Notes under the pieces: generated by a model
Databases searched by the model: none
Seen by the model: only the letters and a program-made list of their open reading frames with translations
Told to the model about the DNA's origin: nothing
DNA from: Chitinimonas viridis
GTDB lineage: Bacteria; Pseudomonadota; Gammaproteobacteria; Burkholderiales; Chitinimonadaceae
DNA length: 64,000 nt
NCBI RefSeq assembly: GCF_030409555.1
Contig: NZ_JAUFPU010000009.1
Location: 126,425-190,424 of the forward strand
Reading direction: 5' to 3'
Made by a program: the position numbers and the translations under genes
In this document: piece by piece, positions 1 to 9,115 of the stretch
How the letters are laid out: the number at the start of each line of letters is the position of its first letter
Position numbering within the stretch: the stretch's first letter is position 1

Positions 1-97
1 CCGCTTACGGTACCCGTACCGCTGCGCGTCCTGCGCCTTGCCCTTCATCCGGCAAGGTTGCGAACGACGCGGTGAAAAGACTTTGAACAGGCTCTTA
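1..97. repeat. Probable right end of a short inverted-repeat (MITE-like) element
   Basis: The segment ends in CTTTGAACAGGCTCTTA (81-97). Related sequence recurs in other intergenic places: TAAGAGCCTGTT in the opposite orientation at 7890-7901, and TTGAACAGGCTC at 11043-11054. The inner part (GTACCCGTACCGCTGCGCG, 11-29) has the look of a non-coding repeat. From general memory, Chromobacterium-like genomes carry repeats with AAGAGCCTGTTCAAAG ends; this is recollection, not a search. The left end would lie outside the window. No transposase is present. Confidence 0.35.
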
Positions 98-98
98 G

Positions 99-281
99 GC
101 AGGCACGATATGGCTGGCGATCCAGGCGGGGTTGGTGGAAGCAGCACGATTCTGGAGTGCACGCGTGTTGAATGGTCAGTATTTTGATGGCATGGCGTAC
201 GGTGTGCTGCGCGAGGCGGGGCCACAGCGCCACCCTGATGGTTGGGCGACGGCACAGACCGACATGGTTGTTGAAGCCTGA
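99..281 (+). pseudogene. Possible 3' remnant of a gene upstream of astB
   Basis: A reading frame opens directly after the repeat end (an in-frame TAG lies at 96-98) and runs about 60 codons to TGA at 279-281. That is 20 bases before the astB start and in the astB direction. The peptide ends ...[16 protein letters not shown] and has coding-like codon choice, but I do not recognise the family. The frame beginning exactly at the repeat boundary suggests that the element truncated a gene, or that a short ORF sits there by chance. It does not look like the C-terminus of AstD. Confidence 0.25.
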
Positions 282-301
282 ATGAACACAAGGACAGAGC
301 A

Positions 302-1648
302 ATGAGCGCATTTGAAGCGAACTTTGATGGCCTAGTCGGCCCTACCCACAACTACGCCGGACTCTCTTACGGCAACGTGGCCTCCACCGGCAACCAGAAC
401 GTTACCGCCAATCCCAAGGTGGCGGCCAAGCAGGGCCTGGCCAAGATGAAAGCCCTGCATGACGCCGGTTTCAAGCAAGGCGTGCTGGCGCCGCACGAGC
501 GGCCCAGCGTGGCCACGCTGCGTTTGCTGGGTTTTGGCGGCAGCGATGCAGAGGTGATAGCTCGTGCCGACAAGGAGGCGCCAGCCATTCTGGCAGCTTG
601 CTCGTCGGCGTCCACCATGTGGACAGCCAATGCGGCGACGGTATCGCCCAGCGCCGATACGGCCGATGGGCGGGTGCATTTCACCCCGGCCAATCTGAAC
701 AACAAGTTTCACCGGGCCATTGAGCACCCAACGACGGGGCGGATCCTGCAGGCCATGTTCCGTGATGAGCGGCATTTTGCCCATCACCCAGCCTTGCCAG
801 CACAAATGCATTTTGGCGACGAGGGCGCGGCCAACCACACCCGTTTTTGTGCCGAGTACGATAAGCCCGGCGTGGAGTTCTTTGTCTTTGGTCAGGCTGC
901 ATTCGACAGCCGCTATCCCAAGCCGGCGCGCTTTCCCGCGCGCCAGACACTGGAGGCCAGCCAGGCCATTGCCCGTCTGCATGGCCTCAAGCCGGAACAG
1001 GTGGTGTATGCCCAGCAGGATCCCGAGACCATAGACAAGGGTGTGTTCCACAATGACGTCATCTCGGTGGGCAATGGCAATGTGCTGTTCCACCATGAGA
1101 AGTCCTTCCTTGATCAAGCTGCCGTGCTGGACGAGTTGAGCCGTAAGTTGTCCGCAGTGGGCGGTCAGTTCATAGGCATAGAAGTGCCGGAGTCGGAAGT
1201 CTCTGTGGAGGAGGCGGTCAAATCCTACCTCTTCAACAGCCAGTTGCTGAGCAAGGCCGATGGCAAGCTGATCATTGTGGTACCAGAGGAATCGCGCAAT
1301 ATCGAGCGGGTCTGGCACTACCTCAGCAAACTGACCCAAAGCGGCGGCCCAATAGACGAAGTGCGGGTGTTCGATCTCAAGCAGTCCATGCAGAATGGCG
1401 GCGGACCGGCCTGTCTGCGCTTGCGCGTAGCCATGAGCGACAGGGAGCTGGCTGCGGTAAACCCAGCCGTCCTGATGAACGACACACTGTTTACCACGCT
1501 CAATCACTGGGTGGATAAGCACTACCGCGATCGCCTGGGTGCCGATGATCTGGCAGACCCGCAATTGCTGCTGGAGTGCCGCACTGCGCTGGACGAGCTG
1601 ACCCAGATACTGCAACTGGGTTCGGTCTATCCCTTCCAACTGGGCTAG
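302..1648 (+). CDS. astB: N-succinylarginine dihydrolase AstB
   Basis: Second enzyme of the arginine succinyltransferase (AST) pathway. It hydrolyses N2-succinylarginine to N2-succinylornithine, releasing two NH3 and CO2, in the cytoplasm. At 448 aa it matches the family length (about 447). The catalytic triad of the guanidine-modifying fold is visible: E174 in [10 protein letters not shown]250 in FHNDVIS and Cys at about residue 371 in [11 protein letters not shown]. The start has an AAGGA ribosome site at 289-293. astE follows after 10 bp, so the two are co-transcribed. The other ast genes (astC, astA, astD) are not in the window and may lie to the left. Confidence 0.97.
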   Translation: MSAFEANFDGLVGPTHNYAGLSYGNVASTGNQNVTANPKVAAKQGLAKMKALHDAGFKQGVLAPHERPSVATLRLLGFGGSDAEVIARADKEAPAILAACSSASTMWTANAATVSPSADTADGRVHFTPANLNNKFHRAIEHPTTGRILQAMFRDERHFAHHPALPAQMHFGDEGAANHTRFCAEYDKPGVEFFVFGQAAFDSRYPKPARFPARQTLEASQAIARLHGLKPEQVVYAQQDPETIDKGVFHNDVISVGNGNVLFHHEKSFLDQAAVLDELSRKLSAVGGQFIGIEVPESEVSVEEAVKSYLFNSQLLSKADGKLIIVVPEESRNIERVWHYLSKLTQSGGPIDEVRVFDLKQSMQNGGGPACLRLRVAMSDRELAAVNPAVLMNDTLFTTLNHWVDKHYRDRLGADDLADPQLLLECRTALDELTQILQLGSVYPFQLG

Positions 1649-1658
1649 AGGCCGGCTG

Positions 1659-2636
1659 ATGGACTACCTTGCCGATCTGCTTGCTGGCCGCTTACCCCAA
1701 CTGCCGGCCAGCCTGGCCCAGGGCGCCAGGCTGAGTCTGCTGGGCGAGGGCCTGTTGGCGATAGAGCCCGTCGCCCCGGTGTTTGATGTATTGATCTCCA
1801 GTGGCATACACGGGAACGAGACAGCGCCCGTCGAATTGATGGCCAAATTGCTGCAAGCCTTGCTGGATGGCCAATTGCTGGCACAGGCACGGCTGTTGTT
1901 TGCCTTTGGCAACCCTGAGGCCATGCGGCGCAATGAGCGCTATCTCGACGACGACCTGAACCGGTTGTTTGGCAAGCCTGCCAGTGTGACCGGACAGGGG
2001 CCGGCCGCTTGCAGGGCACGCGAGCTTGAAGGGGTTTGCCGCGATTTCTTTGCGGGCTCAGCCGATCGCTGGAAGCTGCATTACGATCTGCATACGGCCA
2101 TCCGTGGCTCCAGGATAGAGAAGTTCGCCATCTATCCGTATCCGCACGAGCAGGTCTTTGACGCCGCTGAGATTGCCCGCCTGGGCGCTTGCGGCATTGA
2201 AGCCGTCTTGCTGCAATCGACCGCCTCGCCGACCTTCAGCTACTACACCCGTCGTCACTGCGGCGCCCACGGCTTTACGCTGGAACTGGGCAAGGCTAGG
2301 CCCTTCGGACAAAACGCCTGCGTCAACCTGGATAGGCTGGAGGCCGAGCTGAGGCGCCTGATCCAAGGCCAGCGGCTGGATCACTTCGGCGCTGATGGCC
2401 AACCGGCCTTGTTCAAGGTGGCGCGCGAAGTCATCAAGCACAGCGATGCCTTTGCACTGTACCTGGAGGATGCGGTGGAGAACTTCACCGAGTTGGCACC
2501 GGGTTATGTGTTGGCCGAGGATGGCGACTATCGCTTTGTGGTGGAAGAGCAGGGCGCACGGATCGTATTCCCCAATCGCAAGGTCAAGAACGGCTTGCGC
2601 GCTGGCCTGCTGGTCGTGCCGGCGGCCTTACCTTAG
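1659..2636 (+). CDS. astE: Succinylglutamate desuccinylase AstE
   Basis: Last step of the AST pathway: zinc-dependent hydrolysis of N-succinylglutamate to glutamate and succinate. At 325 aa it is of family length (E. coli 322). Metal ligands of the M14-like carboxypeptidase fold are present: H51 and E54 in IHGNETAP, and H145 in HYDLHTAIRG. The probable catalytic glutamate is E209 in TLELGKARPFG. It lies 10 bp after astB in the same operon. It ends 39 bp before the convergent trmJ; that gap has only a weak hairpin, so a shared terminator is not clear. Confidence 0.96.
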   Translation: MDYLADLLAGRLPQLPASLAQGARLSLLGEGLLAIEPVAPVFDVLISSGIHGNETAPVELMAKLLQALLDGQLLAQARLLFAFGNPEAMRRNERYLDDDLNRLFGKPASVTGQGPAACRARELEGVCRDFFAGSADRWKLHYDLHTAIRGSRIEKFAIYPYPHEQVFDAAEIARLGACGIEAVLLQSTASPTFSYYTRRHCGAHGFTLELGKARPFGQNACVNLDRLEAELRRLIQGQRLDHFGADGQPALFKVAREVIKHSDAFALYLEDAVENFTELAPGYVLAEDGDYRFVVEEQGARIVFPNRKVKNGLRAGLLVVPAALP

Positions 2637-2675
2637 GTGCCGCCAGCCTAGCCGAAAAGGCTTGGGTTGTGGCGC

Positions 2676-3416
2676 TTACTCGCCCTTGCGCTTGGTTGCA
2701 GCGTTCAAGATGCCGCGCCAGATGTCCACCTCCAGCTTCTCCAGCTGTATCCGGCCAAACATGCGGCGCAGCCGAGGCATCAGGCGCTTGGGATTGTCCG
2801 GGTTGAGGAAGGATATCGCCACCAGGGTCTGTTCCAGATGGGTGTAAAAGCGCTCGATATCATCGTGGCTGGCCAGCTCAGGTTTTTCTTCCAGATGGCT
2901 GATATCGTCGTCTACCCCGCAGCGTAGCTCGTAAGCCAGTATCTGTACTGCCTGTGCCAGATTGAGTGAGGAATAATCCGGGTTGGTGGGAATGGTGACC
3001 AGGCGGTTGCACATGCGCACTTCATCGTTGCTGAGGCCGGACATCTCGGTGCCGAACACCAAGGCGACTTCTTCGCCCATGGCGGCGCGTTCCAGTACGA
3101 CTGACGCAATTTGCCGTGGCGTATGCCGGGGGACACTCAATTCATGCACCCGTGGGCAAGTCGCCACGGTCTGGGTGCAGCCGGTCAAGGCCTCCTCCAG
3201 GCTGCTGCAGACGACGGCACGGTCAAGAATGTCGTCGGCCCGCGAGGCCAGTGTGACCGCTTCGTCATCGGGGAAGCGTTTGGGATTGACCAGGTAAAGG
3301 CGGCTCAGGCCCATGGTTTTCATGGCGCGGGCGACGCTGCCGATATTGCGGGGCAAGCTGGTGTGCGAGAGCACGACGCGTACGCGATCCAGGTGAGAGA
3401 TTTCCGGTTTATTCAT
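2676..3416 (-). CDS. trmJ: tRNA (cytidine/uridine-32-2'-O)-methyltransferase TrmJ
   Basis: SpoU/TrmH (SPOUT) family methyltransferase, 246 aa, the same length as E. coli TrmJ, which 2'-O-methylates position 32 of several tRNAs using SAM. Visible motifs are the N-terminal LPRNIGSVARAMKTMG (motif 1), LVFGTEMSGLSNDE (motif 2) and IPTNPDYSSLNLAQAV (motif 3), which form the knotted SAM site. The gene is divergent from suhB, the arrangement also found in E. coli, which supports TrmJ over other SpoU paralogues. The last residues are charged (KRKGE). Confidence 0.93.
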   Translation of the reverse strand: MNKPEISHLDRVRVVLSHTSLPRNIGSVARAMKTMGLSRLYLVNPKRFPDDEAVTLASRADDILDRAVVCSSLEEALTGCTQTVATCPRVHELSVPRHTPRQIASVVLERAAMGEEVALVFGTEMSGLSNDEVRMCNRLVTIPTNPDYSSLNLAQAVQILAYELRCGVDDDISHLEEKPELASHDDIERFYTHLEQTLVAISFLNPDNPKRLMPRLRRMFGRIQLEKLEVDIWRGILNAATKRKGE

Positions 3417-3586
3417 TGTCTGACTTCGCGTAGAATTACGAATGAAAGCGGCGTCGATTCTGATCGGCGCCGTTTATATTTGATCTTTGCTTCCTGCCGC
3501 ATCGTGTGCCTGTTGCCAACGCCTGTTGGCCGCGTGGTCTATTGTTCCTCGGTGGGAAGTCTATTACCGTTGCCCAAGGAATTGCC

Positions 3587-4360
3587 ATGCACCCGATGCT
3601 CAACACGGCCATCAAGGCCGCACGCCGCGCCGCTTCCGTCATACAGCGCGCCTCCAACAACCTCGACGTGCTGCGCGTAGAGCGCAAAGAGCACAACAGC
3701 TTCGTGACCGAGGTGGATCGTGCCGCCGAGAAGGCCATCGTCGAGACCTTGCTGGAAGCGTATCCCAAGCACGCCATTCTAGCGGAAGAGAGCGGCGCAC
3801 ATGGCGAGAACGAGTACACCTGGATCATCGATCCGCTGGATGGCACCACCAACTTCCTGCACGGCGTGCCGCAATACTGCATCTCCATTGCGCTGGAGCA
3901 CCGTGGTCAGATCAGCCAGGCCGTGATTTACGATCCCAACCGTAACGACCTGTTTACGGCCACCCGTGGTGCTGGGGCTTTCTTGAATGATCGCCGTATC
4001 CGGGTATCCAAGACCCGCGAAATGGCCGATTCCCTTATTTGCACCGGCTTCCCTTATTCGGATTTCTCCAAGCTCGATGCTTACATGCATCAGTTCCGCG
4101 ACGTGGTGCAGAAGTCGGCCGGCGTGCGCCGTCCTGGCGCTGCAGCGCTGGACCTGGCCTATATCGCCTGCGGCCGCTACGATGCCTTCTGGGAGCTGGG
4201 CCTGTCGCCCTGGGATATCGCCGCAGGTAGCCTGCTGGTGCTGGAAGCCGGTGGCTTGATCACCGATCTGAGCGGAGAGGCAGGATTCATGGAAAGTGGC
4301 AATGTGGTGGCCGGCACCCCCAAGGTGTTCGCCCAGTTGCTACAGACACTGCAAGCCTGA
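3587..4360 (+). CDS. suhB: Inositol-1-monophosphatase family protein SuhB
   Basis: Mg2+-dependent inositol monophosphatase fold, 257 aa from the ATG at 3587. That start is preceded by AAGGA at 3576-3580, and upstream in-frame ATGs give an unlikely N-terminus. Metal-binding motifs are E67-E68 (ILAEESG), D82-T87 in DPLDGTTNF and D210 in WDIAAGS. In enterobacteria SuhB also joins the rRNA antitermination complex; whether this holds here cannot be read from the sequence. It is divergent from trmJ and followed by a strong terminator. Confidence 0.93.
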   Translation: MHPMLNTAIKAARRAASVIQRASNNLDVLRVERKEHNSFVTEVDRAAEKAIVETLLEAYPKHAILAEESGAHGENEYTWIIDPLDGTTNFLHGVPQYCISIALEHRGQISQAVIYDPNRNDLFTATRGAGAFLNDRRIRVSKTREMADSLICTGFPYSDFSKLDAYMHQFRDVVQKSAGVRRPGAAALDLAYIACGRYDAFWELGLSPWDIAAGSLLVLEAGGLITDLSGEAGFMESGNVVAGTPKVFAQLLQTLQA

Positions 4361-4380
4361 TCACGACGCTTGCCGAAAAA

Positions 4381-4408
4381 CGCCACCGCATCACGGTGGC
4401 GTTTTTTA
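4381..4408 (+). terminator. Rho-independent terminator after suhB
   Basis: Perfect 8-bp stem CGCCACCG/CGGTGGCG with a 5-nt loop, followed by six T. It lies 20 bp after the suhB stop. Confidence 0.9.
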
Positions 4409-4505
4409 TGATTCATCGATAAAGGCAACCTTGTCTTTGTCCGCCAGCGGCCAACGAAACTGCCAGAATAGGGCCAGAGTTAGCACCAAACCGGCGTCTC
4501 GCCTC

Positions 4506-4540
4506 TATAATCGCAAGCCCGGCCAATCTTGGCCGGGCTT
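4506..4540 (+). promoter_or_regulatory. mutS promoter -10 and leader hairpin
   Basis: A consensus TATAAT at 4506-4511 is followed at once by a perfect 12-bp inverted repeat, AAGCCCGGCCAA (4515-4526) and TTGGCCGGGCTT (4529-4540). There is no T-run after it. A start of transcription about 7 bp after the -10 would place the hairpin at the very 5' end of the mutS mRNA, where it could stabilise the transcript. No good -35 at 17 bp is visible (TTAGCA lies 20 bp upstream), so the promoter call is partial. Confidence 0.45.
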
Positions 4541-4563
4541 TGCCATTCTGAATTGCCCTGTCC

Positions 4564-7134
4564 ATGTCGAATACGCCTGCCCACACTCCCATGATGCAAC
4601 AGTACCTGGCGCTGAAGGCTCAGCACCCGGACAAGCTGATGTTCTACCGCATGGGCGATTTCTACGAGCTGTTCTTTGACGATGCGGTCAAGGCCGCACG
4701 CCTGCTGGACATCACGCTGACGTCACGGGGGCAGACGGCCGGGATACCCATCAAGATGGCGGGCATACCCTACCATGCGGCGGAGCAATACCTGGCCAGG
4801 CTGGTGAAGCTGGGCGAGTCGGTCGCGATTTGCGAGCAGTTCGGCGACCCGGCTACCAGCAAGGGGCCGGTAGAACGCAGGGTGGTACGTATCGTCACGC
4901 CGGGCACCCTGACGGATGCGGCCTTGCTGGACGACAAGCGCGACAACCTGTTGCTGGCGGTGAATGCCATCAAGGGGCGCCTGGGCCTGGCTTGGTTGTC
5001 GTTGGCATCGGGCGAGTTCCGTCTGATGGAATCGGCCGTCGATGCCTTGCCCAGTGAACTGGAGCGGCTCAAGCCGGCAGAGGTGCTGCTGCCAGATGAC
5101 CTGCACCTGGAGTTTCCGGCAGCAGCGGGTTACGCGGTAAAACGCATCGCCAACTGGCAGTTTGATGTCGAGACCGCCGCGCGCAATCTGGCGCGGCAAT
5201 TCCAGACCCAGGATTTGAGCGGCTATGGCATAGACGAGCCCGGCGTGGCTGTGGGGAGCGCGGGGGCGTTGCTGGAATACGCGCGCCAGACCCAGTGCGG
5301 TGCCTTGCCCCATGTAACCGGGCTGGTGCTGGAACAATTAGGCCAGTATCTGGCGCTGGATGCGGCGACCCGGCGCAATCTGGAGCTGACTGAGACCATC
5401 CGGGGCGAGCCTGCGCCTACCCTGTACTCCTTGCTGGATGTGTGCGCCACCTCCATGGGTAGCCGCCTGCTGCGGCATTGGCTGCACCACCCATTGCGTA
5501 ATCAGGCCAAGGTTGCCCGGCGCCGCGATGCGGTAGGAGCCTTGACCCAATCGCAGCTGCTGACCGACCTGCGCGAGCGTCTTGCGGGCATACACGATAT
5601 CGAGCGGATATCGGCCCGGGTGGCGTTGCGCTCGGCCCGGCCACGCGATTTTTCCAGCCTGCGTGATAGCTTGCTGGCCTTGCCGGCGCTGATGCCGCTG
5701 TTACCGGCCGACCCGTTGCTGGAGGAGCTGGGCCGGCAGTTGCATGCGCCTTTAGAGGCGGTCGATCTGCTGCGCCGCGCGGTGATGGATGAACCCTCTG
5801 TCGTGATACGCGATGGTGGCGTGATACGCGCGGGTTTTCATGCTGAACTGGACGAATTGCGTGCCCTGCAGACCAATCATGGCGATTTCCTGCTGGCGCT
5901 GGAGACCCGCGAGCGGGAACGTACCGGTATTCCCAACCTCAAGGTGGAGTACAACCGGGTACATGGCTTCTACATAGAGGTCACCAACGCCCATGGCGAC
6001 AAGATTCCGGACGACTATCGCCGCCGCCAGACCCTGAAGAACGCCGAACGCTACATCACGCCGGAACTGAAAACTTTCGAGGACAAGGCACTGTCGGCGC
6101 AGGAGCGTTCCCTGGCACTGGAGAAAGCGCTGTACGAAGGCTTGCTGGATGCCATGGCGCCTTTTGTGCCATCACTGCAGCTCCTGGCCCAGGCCGTGGC
6201 AGGGTTGGATGTGCTGGCTTCGCTGGCAGAGCGGGCCAAGCTATTTGATTGGGTGGCGCCATCGTTCCGCGAAGAAACCGTACTGCAGATCGAAGCTGGC
6301 CGTCATCCGGTGGTGGAGCAGCAGTTGCGCGACACCACGGGTGATGCCTTCATCGCCAACGATCTGCGCTTTGATGCCAGCCGCAAGCTGCTGCTGATTA
6401 CTGGCCCCAATATGGGCGGTAAGTCGACCTATATGCGGCAGGCTGCCCTGATTGTGCTGATGGCCCACATCGGTAGCTTCGTGCCTGCCAAATCAGCCAC
6501 CATAGGCAGGCTGGATCGCATCTTTACCCGCATAGGCGCAAGCGATGACCTGGCCGGCGGGCGTTCCACCTTTATGGTGGAGATGACCGAGACGGCGAAC
6601 ATCCTGAACAATGCCGGTGACCATGCGCTGGTGCTGATGGATGAAGTGGGTCGAGGAACATCGACTTTCGATGGTCTTGCGCTGGCCTGGGCTATTGCCC
6701 GTGCGTTGATAGAAAAGAATCGCAGCTACACGCTGTTTGCCACCCACTATTTCGAGCTGACCCGCTTGGCGCTTGATTACCAGCAGGTGGCGAATGTGCA
6801 CCTGGACGCGGTGGAGCATAAGGACAAGATTGTTTTCCTGCACAGTGTGGAAGAAGGGCCAGCGAGCCAGAGCTACGGCTTGCAAGTCGCCCAGCTGGCG
6901 GGTGTTCCGCGCGAGACCATCAGGCAAGCGAAGCGCTATCTGACCGAGCTGGAAAACCAGCGCGTCAGCCATGGTGGCCAGGGTGACCTGTTTTCTATGC
7001 CAGTGGCACTGGAGGCGGAACCAGAACCACACCCGCTGGTCATTCAACTTGCCGCTATCGACCCGGATGAGCTCAGTCCACGGGCAGCCCATGACATGCT
7101 GTATGAATTGATACGGCAAGCACGGACGGATTGA
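4564..7134 (+). CDS. mutS: DNA mismatch repair protein MutS
   Basis: Mismatch recognition ATPase that starts methyl-directed or MutL-dependent repair. At 856 aa it matches E. coli (853). The mismatch-wedge Phe-X-Glu is F33-Y-E35 in MGDFYELF. Walker [10 protein letters not shown] is at 614-622, Walker [10 protein letters not shown] has D693 and E694, and the ABC-type signature and [10 protein letters not shown] follow. The C-terminal dimerisation tail is retained ([11 protein letters not shown]). The start ATG at 4564 follows the hairpin leader and gives the usual N-terminus. It is apparently monocistronic. Confidence 0.98.
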   Translation: MSNTPAHTPMMQQYLALKAQHPDKLMFYRMGDFYELFFDDAVKAARLLDITLTSRGQTAGIPIKMAGIPYHAAEQYLARLVKLGESVAICEQFGDPATSKGPVERRVVRIVTPGTLTDAALLDDKRDNLLLAVNAIKGRLGLAWLSLASGEFRLMESAVDALPSELERLKPAEVLLPDDLHLEFPAAAGYAVKRIANWQFDVETAARNLARQFQTQDLSGYGIDEPGVAVGSAGALLEYARQTQCGALPHVTGLVLEQLGQYLALDAATRRNLELTETIRGEPAPTLYSLLDVCATSMGSRLLRHWLHHPLRNQAKVARRRDAVGALTQSQLLTDLRERLAGIHDIERISARVALRSARPRDFSSLRDSLLALPALMPLLPADPLLEELGRQLHAPLEAVDLLRRAVMDEPSVVIRDGGVIRAGFHAELDELRALQTNHGDFLLALETRERERTGIPNLKVEYNRVHGFYIEVTNAHGDKIPDDYRRRQTLKNAERYITPELKTFEDKALSAQERSLALEKALYEGLLDAMAPFVPSLQLLAQAVAGLDVLASLAERAKLFDWVAPSFREETVLQIEAGRHPVVEQQLRDTTGDAFIANDLRFDASRKLLLITGPNMGGKSTYMRQAALIVLMAHIGSFVPAKSATIGRLDRIFTRIGASDDLAGGRSTFMVEMTETANILNNAGDHALVLMDEVGRGTSTFDGLALAWAIARALIEKNRSYTLFATHYFELTRLALDYQQVANVHLDAVEHKDKIVFLHSVEEGPASQSYGLQVAQLAGVPRETIRQAKRYLTELENQRVSHGGQGDLFSMPVALEAEPEPHPLVIQLAAIDPDELSPRAAHDMLYELIRQARTD

Positions 7135-7441
7135 AAAAATCAATCATTAGCGTCTTGCACGACGTCTATAACTCTGTGGAACTCAGGTTTAGTACTGCTA
7201 GCAAGGCCAGGCGCAGCGTTCTTGCCAGGCGTGCGCAGCAGGCAGTATGAGCGGCTAGCAAAACGCCGCGTAGCGGTTCTGGCTAGGCGTGCGAGCGTTG
7301 GCGTGCGCAGCTGACAGTACGTGGGTACGGCAAGCTCGCACAACAACGCCACACCCTTTTCGCTGGGCCTTGTTGGCGGCACGACGGCCGATATGGGGCT
7401 CTGCTGACATTGATATATTTATATTTGGGAGAAGCAATCGA
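7135..7441. repeat. Intergenic region with imperfect direct repeats
   Basis: No gene is supported in these 307 bp. Two imperfect direct copies are visible: GGCGTGCGCAGCAGGCAGTA (7228-7247) and GGCGTGCGCAGCTGACAGTA (7300-7319) differ at two bases and are 72 bp apart. The block GCTAGCAA occurs at 7197-7204 and 7254-7261. The end of the region becomes AT-rich (ATTGATATATTTATATTTG, 7409-7427), which may hold the promoter of the next gene. The repeat block may be a relic of a mobile or structural repeat. Confidence 0.45.
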
Positions 7442-7861
7442 ATGGTAGCGTTGAAGGACAACCGGCTGGATGAAGGTCTGGCCCGCATCTTTGGCATTGC
7501 GACTGATCAGGCTGGCGTCCAGCTGGAAGCCATACGCAGCAAGGCAGCCGCCAATCTGGCCGCTTACGGCAAGCTGATTGCCGAAATGTTCGACAAGCAG
7601 TCGGTTCCGGTTCCTCCCCCGGTGCATCTGCAATGGTGGCCTGAAGGAAGCCGTATCCAGGTGGTGGGCTCCCATCCCGATCGAGAGCGTATTGAGGTGT
7701 TGCTCAATGGCGATGGCGAGATGGTGGAGGAGTTCAAGGAGCTTGAGCTACTGCATGAGATAGTCCGCAATACCGAGCTGGCAGGCGAGGGTACAACCCA
7801 GGGCCAGCATTTCAATATCGGCATTACCAGCACCGGCCCGCTGGCTTTCTACACCGAGTAG
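7442..7861 (+). CDS. Unrecognised 139-aa cytoplasmic protein
   Basis: I do not recognise this protein. The ATG at 7442 is preceded by GGGAGAAG (7427-7434), a reasonable ribosome site, and upstream in-frame starts lie inside the repeat region. The product is soluble and acidic with no signal peptide or membrane segment. It has an N-terminal helical part (DEGLARIFGI...AANLAAYGKLIAEMF), then a PVPPPVHLQWWPEG stretch and a beta-like C-terminal part ending HFNIGITSTGPLAFYTE. Codon use resembles neighbouring genes. It is bounded by repeats upstream and a bidirectional terminator downstream, so it is probably transcribed alone. Confidence 0.7.
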   Translation: MVALKDNRLDEGLARIFGIATDQAGVQLEAIRSKAAANLAAYGKLIAEMFDKQSVPVPPPVHLQWWPEGSRIQVVGSHPDRERIEVLLNGDGEMVEEFKELELLHEIVRNTELAGEGTTQGQHFNIGITSTGPLAFYTE

Positions 7862-7889
7862 TCGTCGGCAATACGGACGGGTACGGCTG

Positions 7890-7907
7890 TAAGAGCCTGT
7901 TTAAGGT
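7890..7907. repeat. Inverted relative of the repeat end at 81-97
   Basis: TAAGAGCCTGTTTAAGG matches the reverse complement of the 81-97 block (TAAGAGCCTGTTCAAAG) with two differences. It lies between the 139-aa gene and the terminator. Confidence 0.35.
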
Positions 7908-7940
7908 GGGCAGTGACACCGTATGCCGTAGGCACCCTGT

Positions 7941-7975
7941 AAAAGCCGATCCTTCGCGAGAAGGAATCGGCTTTT
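7941..7975. terminator. Bidirectional terminator between the 139-aa gene and lodB
   Basis: Long stem AAAAGCCGATCCTT/AAGGAATCGGCTTTT with a single-base bulge and a small loop. It has A-runs and T-runs on both sides, so it can end transcription from the plus-strand gene and from the convergent lodB. Confidence 0.85.
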
Positions 7976-7994
7976 CGCATTATCCAATTGCGGC

Positions 7995-9113
7995 TCAGGC
8001 AGGTGCAGTTACCTCATATTGCAACGCAGCCAGGCGATGCCGGCGCTGCCAAAAAGGTGAGCCTGTCCAGCGCTGTTCTGCGCCATACCAGTAGGCCAGG
8101 TGCTGCTGATAAGCCTGCATGATGCGTGCTACTTCAGTCGCATAGCCTTGACAGGCGGTGATATCGCCAGCCAGGCTGCGGTCGCAGGCCTCAGCTGCGG
8201 CCAGGCCGGTATAGAGTGCGTTGAACAAGCCTTGCGACGACAATGGATCGAAGCTGAGCGCTGCGTCACCCACTGCAAACCAGCCCCGGCCCGCCGCTGG
8301 CATAGTGAGCGCAGAGTGAGCAGCCGTGAGCGCTGGCCCGGTGTCCGCCACAAAGCCGCTGCTGCATAGCAAGGCACCCAACTCGGGCAGCCCGGCCGCA
8401 GCAGCCGCCAGCCAGCCGGGCGTTCGCATCTGGCGGGCAGCGGGTAGGTCGGCATCGGTATGAAAAGCCAGTACCCGCTGGCGATGAGGGAGGGCGGCGC
8501 TGTACCACCATCCATCCTCGCAAGCTTCTATGCGTGATAGGCCATCGGCAGGTGCATGTTCATCGTGACCATGCACCCAGCCGCAGACCAGCCTATCTTT
8601 CTGTTGGCGGGTGGCGCCCAGCTTGCGGGCCAGGGTAGCCGCACGACCGCCTGCGTCGATCACGATGCGGGCATGTGCATGGCAGGGGCCATGGGGGCCT
8701 TGCAAAGTCAGTTGCCAGCCATCGGCCACACGTATGGCAGTGTCGGTATGCGCTGGCGCTAGCAGCACTGCACCACGCCGTATTGCATGCTGTCTTAACC
8801 AACGCTCAAACCGTGCTCGATCCAGGTGCCAACCGTGCCCGTCCAGGTCGCGCAGAAAATCCTGCTCGGCGGCCGTCCCGCCCCAGACAGATCGATTGCC
8901 ATGCCAGGGGGTATGGCCCTGCAGGAGGAAATCCTCCAACAGACCCATATCGCTCAATAGCCGCCGGGCGGCTGGGGGCAGCGACTCGCCGATACGGCGC
9001 AGCGGCTGCACCTGACGGTCCAGCAGCAATACCCTGTGATGGGGCGCCAGATTGAGCGCGGCGCAGGCACCGGCCGGGCCTGCTCCTTGTATCAGTACGT
9101 CGAACTGCTGCAT
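7995..9113 (-). CDS. lodB: LodB-like FAD-dependent oxidoreductase (quinoprotein maturation flavoprotein)
   Basis: Flavoprotein of the tryptophan-halogenase/geranylgeranyl-reductase-like class, 372 aa from the ATG at 9113. A TTG at 9119 is an alternative start and would overlap the lodA stop. The Rossmann dinucleotide motif GAGPAGACAALN is near residue 10. The second FAD motif is GDAALSFDPLSSQGL in the C-terminal third. In Marinomonas mediterranea, LodB is required to build the cysteine tryptophylquinone cofactor in LodA, and the pairing here is the same. The immediate downstream position to lodA, with no gap, indicates one operon. The specific function is inferred from the partner. Confidence 0.82.
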   Translation of the reverse strand: MQQFDVLIQGAGPAGACAALNLAPHHRVLLLDRQVQPLRRIGESLPPAARRLLSDMGLLEDFLLQGHTPWHGNRSVWGGTAAEQDFLRDLDGHGWHLDRARFERWLRQHAIRRGAVLLAPAHTDTAIRVADGWQLTLQGPHGPCHAHARIVIDAGGRAATLARKLGATRQQKDRLVCGWVHGHDEHAPADGLSRIEACEDGWWYSAALPHRQRVLAFHTDADLPAARQMRTPGWLAAAAAGLPELGALLCSSGFVADTGPALTAAHSALTMPAAGRGWFAVGDAALSFDPLSSQGLFNALYTGLAAAEACDRSLAGDITACQGYATEVARIMQAYQQHLAYWYGAEQRWTGSPFWQRRHRLAALQYEVTAPA

Positions 9114-9115
9114 GC

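Noticed and set aside
332-1639. Long open frame on the minus strand antisense to astB
   Set aside because: It mirrors the codon bias of astB, has no ribosome site and no recognisable product. Similar shadows oppose fliD (22240-24330), lodA (9239-11074), flgK/flgJ (40727-42772), dnaE (45846-47210) and metG (51599-53068).
5417-5644. Many short frames in all phases across high-GC genes
   Set aside because: They fall inside well-supported genes such as mutS and have no independent start or codon signal.
7335-7372. Similarity of ACGCCACACCCTTTTCGCTG (7346-7365) to the flagellin 2 sigma-54 box
   Set aside because: It lacks the GG of the -24 element and the spacing is wrong; the resemblance is probably chance.
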